From an uncultured Parabacteroides sp. (lineage in GTDB: Bacteria > Bacteroidota > Bacteroidia > Bacteroidales > Tannerellaceae), in assembly GCA_937894065.1 (NCBI GenBank), contig CALCST010000008.1:24148-88147 (forward strand): a stretch of DNA of 64,000 nt, in the 5' to 3' direction. The notes under the pieces are model-generated. The model searched no databases, was not told the origin of the DNA, and saw only the letters and a list, made by a program, of their open reading frames with translations. Below, one piece after another: positions 8,591 to 18,035 of the stretch. A program made the translations under genes and the position numbers. The stretch's first letter is position 1, and each line of letters opens with the position of its first letter.

Positions 8591-9592
8591 ATGAAAAGAA
8601 TAACACTGACAGCTGCAGCACTTGCATTAGCCTCTACACTTATGGCACAAACTCCTGAACAAAAAGGACTATCAACAATAAACAAAAGCACAGCAGAAGC
8701 ACATATCGGCTTTCTTGCCTGTGATGAACTTGAAGGTAGAGAAGCAGGTTATCCAAGCTGCCGTATAGCCGGTGAATATATTGTTTCACATCTGAAAAGC
8801 ATGGGATTGGAACCTCTGAGCGGCGACTCTTTCTTCCAGCCTTTCGAAGCATATCGTAAAGAACGCCAGAAAAAGGCACGCTATCAGGTGCATCCTGATT
8901 CTATTGCTATTCTGAAAAAGGAAACACACCAGAAATTGTCTTTGAGAAATATTCTTGCTAAAATAGAAGGAAAGAATCCGAATGAATATGTGATTGTCGG
9001 CGCACATTATGATCACCTTGGTGTTGACCCACTTCTTGACGGAGATAAAATTTATAATGGAGCAGATGACAACGCATCCGGTGTATCTGCGGTGTTACAG
9101 ATTGCAAGAGCATTTCTTGCTACTGGCGAACAGCCGGAACGCACAGTTATTTTCGCTTTTTGGGATGGTGAGGAAAAAGGCCTTCTTGGTTCAGAAGCTT
9201 TCGCTCAGTCTTGTCCATTTATCAAAAACATCAAAGGTTATTTGAATTTCGACATGATTGGACGAAACACAAATGAAGCCAATCCTCAGCATGTAGATTA
9301 TTTCTATACTGAAGCACATCCTGCTTTTGGAGAATGGCTGAAGAATGACATCAAAACTTATAATCTGAATCTGAAACCGGAATATCGTCCTTGGGACAGA
9401 CCAGTTGGCGGAAGCGACAATGCTTCGTTTGCTAAACGAGATATTCCTGTTATCTGGTATCACACTAACGGACATCCTGATTATCACCAGCCAGGCGATC
9501 ATACAGACAAAATCAACTGGGACAAGGTTGTTGATATCACAAAGGCTTCATTCCTTAATATGTGGAATCTGGCGAATGAAAAGAATTTCTAA
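8591..9592 (+). CDS. Exported M28-family metallopeptidase
   Basis: 333 residues with a signal peptide (MKRITLTAAALALASTLMAQ). The M28 di-zinc ligands are all present: His139 in GAHYDH, Asp159 or Asp160 in NGADDNASG, the Glu pair in WDGEEKGLLGS, Asp in FDMIGR, and His in HQPGDHTD near the C-terminus. The family contains aminopeptidases and glutaminyl cyclase-like enzymes; the length and motif order fit a periplasmic aminopeptidase. It stands alone, with its own promoter and a terminator behind it. Confidence 0.9.
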   Translation: MKRITLTAAALALASTLMAQTPEQKGLSTINKSTAEAHIGFLACDELEGREAGYPSCRIAGEYIVSHLKSMGLEPLSGDSFFQPFEAYRKERQKKARYQVHPDSIAILKKETHQKLSLRNILAKIEGKNPNEYVIVGAHYDHLGVDPLLDGDKIYNGADDNASGVSAVLQIARAFLATGEQPERTVIFAFWDGEEKGLLGSEAFAQSCPFIKNIKGYLNFDMIGRNTNEANPQHVDYFYTEAHPAFGEWLKNDIKTYNLNLKPEYRPWDRPVGGSDNASFAKRDIPVIWYHTNGHPDYHQPGDHTDKINWDKVVDITKASFLNMWNLANEKNF

Positions 9593-9624
9593 AACATTTC
9601 TTTTAATCTGAGAGTAATTAAAAT

Positions 9625-9647
9625 GTTATACTTAGATTAAGTATAAC
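9625..9647. repeat. Short perfect hairpin after the M28 gene
   Basis: GTTATACTTA and TAAGTATAAC pair perfectly around a three-base loop. No T run follows on the plus strand, so its role as a terminator is uncertain. Confidence 0.5.
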
Positions 9648-9660
9648 AAAACAAATAAAG

Positions 9661-9739
9661 TCAGGGCTTCGAAGAACAAATATTTATATTGTTCACCAAT
9701 AAACAATTTCACGTTCTTCTGAAGCCTTGATTTTTTTTT
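9661..9739 (+). terminator. Terminator of the M28 peptidase gene
   Basis: TCAGGGCTTCGAAGAAC (9661-9677) pairs, with one bulge and one wobble, with GTTCTTCTGAAGCCTTGA (9713-9730). Nine T residues follow. It also separates the gene from the leftward AT-rich ABC operon. Confidence 0.8.
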
Positions 9740-9824
9740 CGTTTCATAATACAAAAACAAAAGTAATTAACTAGTGTTTCTTTTCCTCATACAAAAGTTT
9801 CTAATGAAACCTTATATTTCGATT

Positions 9825-10592
9825 TTATTTGCAATATTTTCTATAATTATTTTCTATTAAATTATAAGACTTATCTAATAACCAAAAACGAAAAATCAAA
9901 TAGAATATAATTGTATATAAACTAAACTTGAATAGCATTATGTATATCTGTGATATATAATTCACCATATCAAAACTAATCAAAAATAAATGAGATAAAA
10001 TTACACTCCATGAACATGGAAAATAGAACCAAATACCATTTCCTAATTTAGTCATTAATATCCCATTTAATATTGTACATACCATTCCTATTAAAATAAC
10101 AATATTTTTATCTAAAATCAATATTAAAAATATAAAAGATAGGAATAGAAATAGTTCTCCTAAAAATATAATAGGTATGACATATAGAAAATGTATAGGT
10201 AAACATTCTCCGATTATTTTGGCGAAAATATAGTATATACTGATAAAAAAGATCAATATACATAAATGAATGATGGCTGTAAAATAAATTTTCCCTACGA
10301 TTATCCTTTTCATTCCAAGTGTAGAAGAAAATATTTCTTTTCCTTGACAGCATTTCTTCTCTATTTCAAAAGGAATATATAAACTACAACTAAATATAAT
10401 GGGAGAAATTATAGTTAATGTTATTACATAATAGTAGTAAACCTCTGTTATAGGGGCTGATGTATAATAAAAATACAAGATATAACACAAAAATATTATT
10501 AGAGGTGCACCTACTACAATAGGATAAAATCCGGATCTTCTAGCTTTGATACACTCTATTACAAATAACCTGATATTTAGATTTGTATTCAT
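9825..10592 (-). CDS. ABC-2 permease, lantibiotic-immunity LanG/MutG-like
   Basis: 255 residues with about six hydrophobic segments. The stretch SPIIFSCSLYIPFEIEKKC followed by SSTLGMKRIIVGKIYF has the layout of MutG/EpiG-type permeases, the second membrane subunit of exporters that protect cells from lantibiotics. Its ATG overlaps the stop of the preceding permease gene by four bases (ATGA), so the two are translationally coupled. Base composition is very AT-rich: the line 10201-10260 has 14 G or C in 60 bases. The subfamily is inferred from pattern and operon order. Confidence 0.72.
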   Translation of the reverse strand: MNTNLNIRLFVIECIKARRSGFYPIVVGAPLIIFLCYILYFYYTSAPITEVYYYYVITLTIISPIIFSCSLYIPFEIEKKCCQGKEIFSSTLGMKRIIVGKIYFTAIIHLCILIFFISIYYIFAKIIGECLPIHFLYVIPIIFLGELFLFLSFIFLILILDKNIVILIGMVCTILNGILMTKLGNGIWFYFPCSWSVILSHLFLISFDMVNYISQIYIMLFKFSLYTIIFYLIFRFWLLDKSYNLIENNYRKYCK

Positions 10593-11320
10593 CTAACTTC
10601 TTTTTTTATATACCATTTAGAAGTTTTTTTTAATAAAAAAACAAACAATATGATAGATATTATTATACATGATAATATTTCAATGAAATGATTATTACAA
10701 TCAATTTCTTTTGCAAATATTCCAGAAGAATCAATATTCAGAATATATAATCCTAATTTGCTCAGATAAGAACAAGGGAATAAAATCCAATATTTTGTAG
10801 AAGCAAAAAGTGTTCCTAAAATTGTATTGAATAAAATACTTATTAATAATATATAGAATACATTTGTATTGTATGCAATAAATAAAAACAATGGAATCTG
10901 CCATAATGAACAAATATAAATAACAACTCCAAATCCTATTCCTTTCAAATATGATATGTCAGGATTATTATCTCCAATAATAATTTTGAAGCATAAAAAT
11001 ATAACTATTAGAAAAATACAACTATAAAACAAATAAGTCGCTCCTAATCTTATTTTTGCAAACCAAATCTTGGACAAGTCAATCGGTAAGGACTTTAAAA
11101 TTGAATGTTTATTTTTATCTATATTACTGAGCAAATTACAAGTGTAGGATATAACAATCGGAATGACTGCCATATACCACCAGTTAAATAAATGAACATA
11201 TAAATAATCCGTGCTTAATATAAAAACAATAACCGCACTTATTAATGATATACAAATTGATGCTTTACGTACAAACAATCTATTTGTTTTCAAATTTTCT
11301 ATAAAAAAATACTGGTTCAT
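10589..11320 (-). CDS. ABC-2 permease, lantibiotic-immunity LanE/MutE-like
   Basis: 243 residues, about six membrane segments. The early FNWWYMAVIPIVISYTC segment followed by KNKHSILKSLPIDLSKIWFAK resembles MutE/EpiE permeases, the first membrane subunit of lantibiotic-immunity exporters. It is the middle gene of a three-gene operon (ATPase, MutE-like, MutG-like), the same order as lanFEG. It begins six bases after the ATPase stop and overlaps the next gene by four. The line 10621-10680 just inside the gene has only 8 G or C in 60 bases. Confidence 0.75.
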   Translation of the reverse strand: MNQYFFIENLKTNRLFVRKASICISLISAVIVFILSTDYLYVHLFNWWYMAVIPIVISYTCNLLSNIDKNKHSILKSLPIDLSKIWFAKIRLGATYLFYSCIFLIVIFLCFKIIIGDNNPDISYLKGIGFGVVIYICSLWQIPLFLFIAYNTNVFYILLISILFNTILGTLFASTKYWILFPCSYLSKLGLYILNIDSSGIFAKEIDCNNHFIEILSCIIISIILFVFLLKKTSKWYIKKEVR

Positions 11321-11326
11321 TGGTAA

Positions 11327-12016
11327 TTATATTTTATCCTTTATTGCATTTATAAATATACTTTCAATATCATCCTCTCCAGTTTTTATTTCTTTCTGAC
11401 AAATAAAAGAACCATTCTGTAAAAGCCCAATGTAATTGGCAATATCATTTACTTCTTTTAGAATATGTGTTGCTATCAATATAGTTCCTCCATTATTCTG
11501 AAAATTTTTCATTATTTTCTTTAGATTAAGAATTGCTAAAGGGTCCAAACCATTTGTCGGTTCATCCAATATTAAAAACTTCGGATTATTTAGTAAAGCT
11601 ATAGCTATGCCTAACTTCTGTTTCATACCTAATGAAAAATATTTAACTATTTGATGTTTAGCATTTGAAAGTTCCACTAAATCTAATATTTTATCAATAG
11701 ATTTCTTATCTATGTTTAATAAAATCGTCCGAATTAAAAGATTCTCCTCAGCAGTAAGATTTTCATATAAAGCAGGCGTCTCAATTAATGAGCCTATATA
11801 AGCTAAATCCTTACCAGTTAATACACTTCCATTAAAAAGAATTTCTCCGCTTGTTGGTCTTTGCATTCTTGTTAATAGTTTCAATAGAGTTGATTTTCCT
11901 GAACCATTAGGACCAGCGAGAACGTAAATAGAATTTTCAGGAATACTTAATGAGACATCTTTTATGATATAATTTCCTTTTAATTTCTTACATAAATTAA
12001 TCGTTTCACATAGCAT
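11327..12016 (-). CDS. ABC transporter ATPase, lantibiotic-immunity LanF-like
   Basis: 229 residues. Walker A is GPNGSGKST, the signature is YFSLGMKQKLGIA, Walker B is LILDEPTNGLDP, and the switch His is in IATHILKE. The position of the Q-loop glutamine is taken by glutamate (IGSLIETPALYENLT, where most exporters have a Gln at the E position). That E-loop is a published hallmark of LanF ATPases of lantibiotic immunity. The short length and the missing C-terminal domain fit as well. No lanthipeptide precursor, LanM, LanB/C or protease gene is in the window, so this looks like a stand-alone self-protection or resistance unit. No clear promoter box was found upstream. Confidence 0.8.
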   Translation of the reverse strand: MLCETINLCKKLKGNYIIKDVSLSIPENSIYVLAGPNGSGKSTLLKLLTRMQRPTSGEILFNGSVLTGKDLAYIGSLIETPALYENLTAEENLLIRTILLNIDKKSIDKILDLVELSNAKHQIVKYFSLGMKQKLGIAIALLNNPKFLILDEPTNGLDPLAILNLKKIMKNFQNNGGTILIATHILKEVNDIANYIGLLQNGSFICQKEIKTGEDDIESIFINAIKDKI

Positions 12017-12311
12017 ATAGATTATACAGTTTATTTTGATTTATATTGAATAATTAATTATTAACTTACGTTTTTGTATTGGGATATTTATAGCAGAATT
12101 AAGAATAACGTACCAACAATAAACATCCTGACAGCAAAAATTAATACATAAGAACTATTTATTATAACGTTACACAATAATAAATATTATACTGCATGAC
12201 ATTATTTAGATGACTTAAAAGCCTATTATCAAATGTTGTCATATTTGATAAATTAACCAAACCTGAAAATATCACATTTTTAACCTCTTTCTTCTTAGTA
12301 TTCGCCAAAAC

Positions 12312-12809
12312 GTATACCATTAATTGAACATACATAAAGTTAAATCACTGCATAATCCTTCTTTATGAAATATAATAGACTCATCGTTTTCCAATGTTTC
12401 GATATACGTAGTCACTGATATTGAACTCTTTTTCACACTAATTGGCTTTATGAACATAGAGATTTCTGTTCGCTGTATCTTATATACACTTAGCAATTTA
12501 TCGATTACTGCAAATTTTTTCGTTTTAATAATAGAACTAATTTATTATATTCCAAAGATAAAGACGGGCATTTTCCCTTTAAAGCAGAGACTAATTTATC
12601 TTGATTCTCAGGGTATAAATAAAACTTATTCCCTTTAATATTGGTCAATCAGAGAGAATATAATCCTTGATGATTAAATTCTATTCCATTATAAATATCA
12701 GCTCTTACTATTTCTTTTAAAACAATAAAACTAAATAGATGGTAATTGGACTTTACTTGCAATACCTCATTCATAAAACAATAATATTTACAACTATGAA
12801 TCCAGCTTA
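12312..12809 (-). pseudogene. Decayed copy of the two-gene unit at 17009-17933
   Basis: Bases 12312-12531 are highly similar to 17029-17247 and bases 12532-12809 to about 17490-17770, in the same order and strand. The join removes the end of the first gene's flank and the first ~60% of the second gene; the junction lies at a short shared TTAATA. Further damage is visible. The membrane-protein remnant has an in-frame TGA at 12651-12649 where the intact copy has CGA, and it has lost its stop. The second remnant has a two-base deletion near 12320 that truncates its end. Similarity stops abruptly at 12809 (after ATGAATCCAGCTTA). In the rest of the 841-base gap (12017-12857) nothing was recognised in 12017-12311. 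Confidence 0.85.
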
Positions 12810-12830
12810 TCGAACTTCAATTATAATTTT

Positions 12831-12838
12831 TATCTTTG
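12831..12838 (+). promoter_or_regulatory. -7 box before the HTCS gene
   Basis: TATCTTTG matches TAnnTTTG and lies 19 bases before the ATG. No good -33 element is seen; the region where it would fall is the edge of the decayed repeat copy. Confidence 0.5.
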
Positions 12839-12857
12839 CTGAATAAAACAATTCAAA

Positions 12858-15800
12858 ATGCCTCAAAAAACAATTCTAATAAATATAATCTGCCTTTTTG
12901 TCTTTATGCCATTGCTGTGGGCAAAAGATTCCGATCAATTCATGTTCAAACGTATTGATGTTGAGAAGGGATTTGCAAATAGTGAAATCAGATGTATATA
13001 CAAAAACAGTGTGGGATACATGTGGTTCGGCACCAGGTACGGACTTTGCCGATACGACGGATATAATGTTATTTCATACAAACAGGATTTAATGGCAAAT
13101 GGTGTAAACCAGAATAATGACATTGCATTAATTCAGGAAGATGGAGAAAACAGATTGTGGCTTGAAACCAGAACCGGATACAACATCTTTGATCCACTGA
13201 AAGAAGAATTTATCTCCAATCCATCTGAAGAGATAAAAAAATATGCACAAACAGACAGTATTCTGTATATGTATATTGATTTAGGAAAAAACATGTGGTT
13301 TGTCACTAACGATGATATTCGTTTCTTCAATATCAAGACATCTAAAACAAACATATACAAATTAGGAGACAAAGGAAGACCTCAAAAAGGAAGAGTCACT
13401 GCTATTTGCCAAGGGGAAAACAAATATTGGTTCCTTCACACCAATGGCCTTGTGGAATGTATGGATGCGCAGACGCATACCATTACTATGAAAGATTCAA
13501 CTCTGGTGTTCAATTCTCCGGATTTCTATGATGGGCAATCACGCCTTTTCTCTGATTCAAAAGGCAACTTATGGATTTATGGATTGATGGAAAAAGGAGC
13601 TTCATGCCTGAATACAAACAAAAATACTTGGGAACATTTTTCCAAAAGCCAGGAAGATGTCAGACATCGTCTTCCCGCAAATATTGTTACGGGAATCACC
13701 GAAGACAAGCAAGGAAGAATATGGATTTCAATGGACCATGGAGGCATTGTTTTATTGGACAAGGGAAATAATATAATATCAGAAATAAGACACGACAGAA
13801 GAAACGTGAACAGTCTGGCTCAAAATGCTGTAAAAAGCATATATATTGACAATGAAGATATTGTTTGGGCTGGAACTTATAAACGTGGCGTGTGCTATTA
13901 CCACAGCAGCATTTTCAAATTCCACACCGTAAAGAATCATGATAGCGACAAGGAAATGGATGTTAACTGTTTCCTTGAAACTAAAGATGGGAAAATATGG
14001 ATTGGCTCAAACGGAAACGGACTTCTGTGTTACGACAGAGATACTGAAAAGTTCATATCCTACAAGCATGATTCCCAAAAGACTAACACACCTGGGGGCG
14101 ACGTTATTGTCAGCATTGTCCAAGACTACAAAGACAGATTGTGGATCGGATATTACATGAATGGCATGGACTGCTGGGACGGAAAGAAGTTCACGCATTA
14201 TGACTTCATTCCAAACGAAGAATGCTTGCTCCCGGACAAAAATGTGTGGAAACTCTTATGCGATGACAAGAAAAGGCTTTGGATAGGAACTCTAAACAGC
14301 GGAATCGTTACTCTCGATTTGGAAACCGGGAAAAAACTAAAACATTTCCCGGAATTAAGCTCTGTATTTTCGATTATCCAACGTGCTGACGGAAGTATTC
14401 TTGTCGGTGCATTGAACGGACTTTTTATTTTTGATGAAAACACAAAGACTATAAAAGAATTTGAACCGGAAATATTCGGTAAAGCACAACTTAGCAGACA
14501 CGATATAAACTATTTATTTGAAGACAGCAGAAAACTTCTGTGGATTGGAACACGAAACGGATTGTTCATCTTTAATCCAATAACAAAAGAATTAAGACTA
14601 TTCACTGTTGAGGATGGTTTGTCTGCCGATTTGATCCAAAGCATTCTTGAAGATGCAGAACATAACATATGGATTGCAACTAACCGAGGTCTGACACTTA
14701 TTAAAGTAAGCACTTTGCACGACACTCCGGGATATTTCTTCAAGATGCTTAACTACGACCAGGCTGAAGGATTGCAAGGCGAGCAGTTCAACTATAATGG
14801 AGCGCTTGCTACTTCTCAATCTGAATTGATATTTGGCGGTTCATTAGGATTCAACATTGTTAATCCTAGTGCAATCCATTACAACAACAATAATCCAAAG
14901 GTTATCCTTACCAAATTGAAAATTTATGATAAAACAATCACACCGGGAATGAAATATAACGGTAAATCAATATTGGACAAAAGTATTTCATATACCAAAT
15001 CAATTGAATTGGGACATAGTGAAAATTATTTCACTCTTGAATTTGCTGCATTGGATTATTGTGTTCCGGATAAATCAAGATACTTTTACAAGCTCGAAGG
15101 ATTAAATGATTTATGGATTGAAACGAATCCTAATACAAGAGAAGTAACATATACAAATCTTAATCCCGGCAAATATACATTTCATGTCAAAGCCATAAAC
15201 AGCGATGGTATGGAAAGTATCGAACCTGCTTCATTGGAAATTACAATCAATCCTCCTTTCTGGAAATCCAATCTGGCTTGGGGCATATATTTAATCATAT
15301 TATTATATCTTCTATATCTTTATCACAGATATTCAAAGAAAAAAGAAGAGAAAAAGATTCTTTATGCCCGTGAGAAAATGAAGATAGAGAATCAGCATAA
15401 TATGGATGAAATGAAACTGCGTTTCTTCACAAACATCAGTCACGAATTCCGTACACCGCTTACTCTTATAATTACTCCATTGGAAGAATTGATAAAGAAA
15501 TCTGAAAACGCAGAGGATAAAGAACTGCTAAGAATTATACATAAAAATGCACAGCAGCTTTTGAATCTTGTAAATCAGCTTCTCGACTTCCGCAAAATGG
15601 ATGTCAACGGTTTGAAGTTAAATCTGCAAATAGGAAATATTACTCTTTTTGTGAAAGATACTGTTTTTCTGTTCAAGGAAGCCTTTGCGCATAAAAATAT
15701 AGAATTCGGCATTGACGGAACAGATGAAGCAATCTTCATGCGTTTCGACGGAGAGAAAATTGGTAAAGTGCTGAATAATCTGCTTTCAAACGCTTACAAA

Positions 15801-16937
15801 TTCACGCCTCAGAATGGTAAAATAAATGTATGCATTGAGCGTGATGAGGCTAATCATGAAATCAGAATATCAGTCAGCGACTCCGGAATTGGTATCCAAA
15901 AAGATGAGCGGGATAAAGTATTCGACAGATTCTATCAGGTAAACCATAAATACTATGATGCCAACGGATTATCCGGAAGTGGAATCGGACTTCATCTTTC
16001 AAAAGAATATATTGAACTTCATAAAGGTAAAATATGGGTAGAAGATTCACAGTTAGGAGGATGCAAAATGGTATTCTCTCTTCCATTGCCAGACGAAGGC
16101 GAAGAAGCTCTAATTGAAGAATTGGAGAATTCCAGAAATAATGAAGATGAAGATATAAAGGAATATAAAGAAATAAGCAACAGCAATATGCCAAAATTGC
16201 TGATTGTTGACGACAACAACGATTTCAGAACTTTCCTTTGCACCTGTATGCAAAACCGATTTGAAGTTATTCAGGCTGAGAACGGAGAAAAAGCCTTTGA
16301 AATTGCAGTAAATGAAATTCCGGACATGATTATCTCTGATGTTATGATGCCGGTAATGGACGGCATACAGCTTTGCAAAATGCTGAAGAATGATGTCCGC
16401 ACTTCGCATATTCCGCTTATTCTGCTCACTGCAAAAGCTACGGAAGAAAGCCAGATAGACGGATTGAAATCCGGAGCGGACGATTATATTTCCAAACCGT
16501 TCAATATAGATGTCTTATATATAAAAATGAAGAATCTGATTGAATCAAGGAAAAAAATGCAAAGTATGTTGAAAGAGCCAATTCCTATCGAGCCTTCAAG
16601 AATAACAGTAAACAATATCGACGAGGAATTGATAAGAAAAGCTTTGGAATATACAGAGGCAAACATTTCAAACCCTGATTTTTCTGTTGAGGAACTCAGC
16701 AAGGAACTTGGCATGAGCCGCGTTCATCTTTACAAAAAGCTTCTGTCGCTCACGGGAAAAACTCCAATCGAATTCATCCGACTTGTTCGTCTTAAAAGAG
16801 CTGCCCAATTATTAAAGGAAAGTAAAATGAATGTTTCTGAAATCGCATATGAAGTAGGATTCAATCATCCTAAATATTTTAGAAAATATTTCAAGGAAGA
16901 GTTTGGCGTTCTGCCTTCGCAGTTTGAGAAATCATAA
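12858..16937 (+). CDS. Hybrid two-component system sensor/regulator (HTCS)
   Basis: 1359 residues carrying a full two-component system in one chain. Order: signal peptide; about a dozen propeller repeats of the two-component-regulator type (for example DSKGNLWIYG, EDKQGRIWIS, DDKKRLWIGT) to ~residue 680; a Y_Y_Y domain (~690-790); one membrane helix (~807-825); HisKA with phospho-His862 in FTNISHEFRTP; an HATPase domain (NLLSNAYKFTP, GSGIGLHLSKE); a receiver domain with Asp1161 in IISDVMMP; and an AraC-type DNA-binding domain at the end. HTCS proteins bind glycan fragments in the periplasm and switch on polysaccharide loci. No susC/susD or glycosidase gene adjoins it; the nearest PUL begins about 12 kb downstream. 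It lies between a broken and an intact copy of the same gene pair. Confidence 0.95.
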   Translation: MPQKTILINIICLFVFMPLLWAKDSDQFMFKRIDVEKGFANSEIRCIYKNSVGYMWFGTRYGLCRYDGYNVISYKQDLMANGVNQNNDIALIQEDGENRLWLETRTGYNIFDPLKEEFISNPSEEIKKYAQTDSILYMYIDLGKNMWFVTNDDIRFFNIKTSKTNIYKLGDKGRPQKGRVTAICQGENKYWFLHTNGLVECMDAQTHTITMKDSTLVFNSPDFYDGQSRLFSDSKGNLWIYGLMEKGASCLNTNKNTWEHFSKSQEDVRHRLPANIVTGITEDKQGRIWISMDHGGIVLLDKGNNIISEIRHDRRNVNSLAQNAVKSIYIDNEDIVWAGTYKRGVCYYHSSIFKFHTVKNHDSDKEMDVNCFLETKDGKIWIGSNGNGLLCYDRDTEKFISYKHDSQKTNTPGGDVIVSIVQDYKDRLWIGYYMNGMDCWDGKKFTHYDFIPNEECLLPDKNVWKLLCDDKKRLWIGTLNSGIVTLDLETGKKLKHFPELSSVFSIIQRADGSILVGALNGLFIFDENTKTIKEFEPEIFGKAQLSRHDINYLFEDSRKLLWIGTRNGLFIFNPITKELRLFTVEDGLSADLIQSILEDAEHNIWIATNRGLTLIKVSTLHDTPGYFFKMLNYDQAEGLQGEQFNYNGALATSQSELIFGGSLGFNIVNPSAIHYNNNNPKVILTKLKIYDKTITPGMKYNGKSILDKSISYTKSIELGHSENYFTLEFAALDYCVPDKSRYFYKLEGLNDLWIETNPNTREVTYTNLNPGKYTFHVKAINSDGMESIEPASLEITINPPFWKSNLAWGIYLIILLYLLYLYHRYSKKKEEKKILYAREKMKIENQHNMDEMKLRFFTNISHEFRTPLTLIITPLEELIKKSENAEDKELLRIIHKNAQQLLNLVNQLLDFRKMDVNGLKLNLQIGNITLFVKDTVFLFKEAFAHKNIEFGIDGTDEAIFMRFDGEKIGKVLNNLLSNAYKFTPQNGKINVCIERDEANHEIRISVSDSGIGIQKDERDKVFDRFYQVNHKYYDANGLSGSGIGLHLSKEYIELHKGKIWVEDSQLGGCKMVFSLPLPDEGEEALIEELENSRNNEDEDIKEYKEISNSNMPKLLIVDDNNDFRTFLCTCMQNRFEVIQAENGEKAFEIAVNEIPDMIISDVMMPVMDGIQLCKMLKNDVRTSHIPLILLTAKATEESQIDGLKSGADDYISKPFNIDVLYIKMKNLIESRKKMQSMLKEPIPIEPSRITVNNIDEELIRKALEYTEANISNPDFSVEELSKELGMSRVHLYKKLLSLTGKTPIEFIRLVRLKRAAQLLKESKMNVSEIAYEVGFNHPKYFRKYFKEEFGVLPSQFEKS

Positions 16938-16939
16938 AA

Positions 16940-16974
16940 AACAATCCGGAGTTCAATTGAACTGCCGGATTGTT
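16940..16974 (+). terminator. Terminator of the HTCS gene
   Basis: AACAATCCGG (16940-16949) pairs with CCGGATTGTT (16965-16974), followed by a T run on the plus strand. Confidence 0.8.
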
Positions 16975-17008
16975 TTTTATATGAAATATAATGGATGAGA
17001 TGATTTTC

Positions 17009-17428
17009 TCAATCCTGATTCACTGAAATTATACCATTGATTATGGACATACATAAAGTAGAATCATTACATAATCCTTCTTTGTGAAATATAATAGACT
17101 CATCATGTTCTAATGTTTCTATATATGTATTCACTGATATTGAACTCTTTCTCTCACTAATTGGTTTTATGAACATAGAGACCTCTGTTCGCTGTCCCTT
17201 ATATACACTTAGCAATTTGTCGATTACTGTAAATTTTTTTGCTTTAATAAATCCTGCCGAGGAATCAACACAGTCAATGAAATAATCTTCATTGCACAAA
17301 TAGCTTAATGCATTTTGATATAAGCTATCGGAATTCATCTCAACCGTATAAGGTTTTATGCCTTGAGCTAAAACAACATTATAACATAGACTTATAAATA
17401 AACCGATTATCAAAAATATAGCTTTCAT
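17009..17428 (-). CDS. Small exported protein of unknown function
   Basis: 139 residues with a signal peptide (MKAIFLIIGLFISLCYNVVLAQ). The mature part has a strand-rich pattern, including AKKFTVIDKLLSVYKGQR and MFIKPISERKSSISVNTYIET, and two cysteine pairs. I do not recognise a family. It lies 73 bases downstream of a small membrane-protein gene on the same strand, and a broken copy of both genes lies at 12312-12809. The conserved pairing of the two genes in both copies suggests they belong together. Confidence 0.6.
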   Translation of the reverse strand: MKAIFLIIGLFISLCYNVVLAQGIKPYTVEMNSDSLYQNALSYLCNEDYFIDCVDSSAGFIKAKKFTVIDKLLSVYKGQRTEVSMFIKPISERKSSISVNTYIETLEHDESIIFHKEGLCNDSTLCMSIINGIISVNQD

Positions 17429-17501
17429 ATTATTCTTTTTTTTATAAATTGCTCTTATTCATTATTCATATTAAAGAACAATAGAATATTAATAGAAATA
17501 A

Positions 17502-17933
17502 TTAATTGTACTCCAAAGATAAAGACGGACATTTTCCCTTTAAAACAGAAATCAATTTATCCTGATTCTCCGGATATAAATAGAACTTCTTTCCTTTAGT
17601 ATTTGTCAATCGGAGAGAATATAATCCTTGATGATTAAATTTTGTCGCATTATAAATATCTGCTCTTACTATTTCTTTTAAAATAATAGAACCAAATAGA
17701 TGGTAATCGGACTTTACTTGTAATACCTCATTCATAAAACAATAATATTTACAACTATGAATCCAGCTTACAACAATTCCAGGAATCAAAAAGAATAAAT
17801 AATAAAGCCAAAAACTGGAAATAGTTTCAGATATCAAATTAAATATACCCAATAATATCAATCCACATAAGAGCCATATCAGAAATATTGTGCCTCCGTA
17901 AAGCAATCTGTTTTTCAGTCTGAATTTTTCCAT
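17502..17933 (-). CDS. Small membrane protein with PH-like tail
   Basis: 143 residues: two hydrophobic helices (about 14-34 and 43-60), then a soluble part of ~80 residues (MNEVLQVKSDYHLFGSIILKE, YSLRLTNTKGKKFYLYP) that looks like a bacterial PH-type beta domain, as in YcxB-like proteins. The function is unknown. A -7 box TATATTTG lies upstream on this strand at 17978-17971. A partial, broken copy of this gene is at 12532-12809. Confidence 0.6.
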   Translation of the reverse strand: MEKFRLKNRLLYGGTIFLIWLLCGLILLGIFNLISETISSFWLYYLFFLIPGIVVSWIHSCKYYCFMNEVLQVKSDYHLFGSIILKEIVRADIYNATKFNHQGLYSLRLTNTKGKKFYLYPENQDKLISVLKGKCPSLSLEYN

Positions 17934-18035
17934 ACAATATAAATTTAAGTTACTTATATCCTAGTTATCGCAAATATATCAATATTATTATATCATTTTA
18001 CTGATAATAAATTAAAAATACTAATTCTATTCTGC

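Noticed and set aside
9593..12311. Lanthipeptide precursor or synthetase near the LanFEG-like operon
   Set aside because: No small Cys/Ser/Thr-rich peptide with leader and no LanB, LanC or LanM frame was found in the flanking gaps.
12450..12638. Rightward 62-residue open frame
   Set aside because: It is antisense to the decayed gene pair, whose similarity to 17009-17933 explains the sequence.
12312..12809. In-frame fusion gene made from the two remnants
   Set aside because: On exact base counting the frame from the membrane-protein remnant ends at a TAA shortly after the junction, and the second remnant is in another frame.
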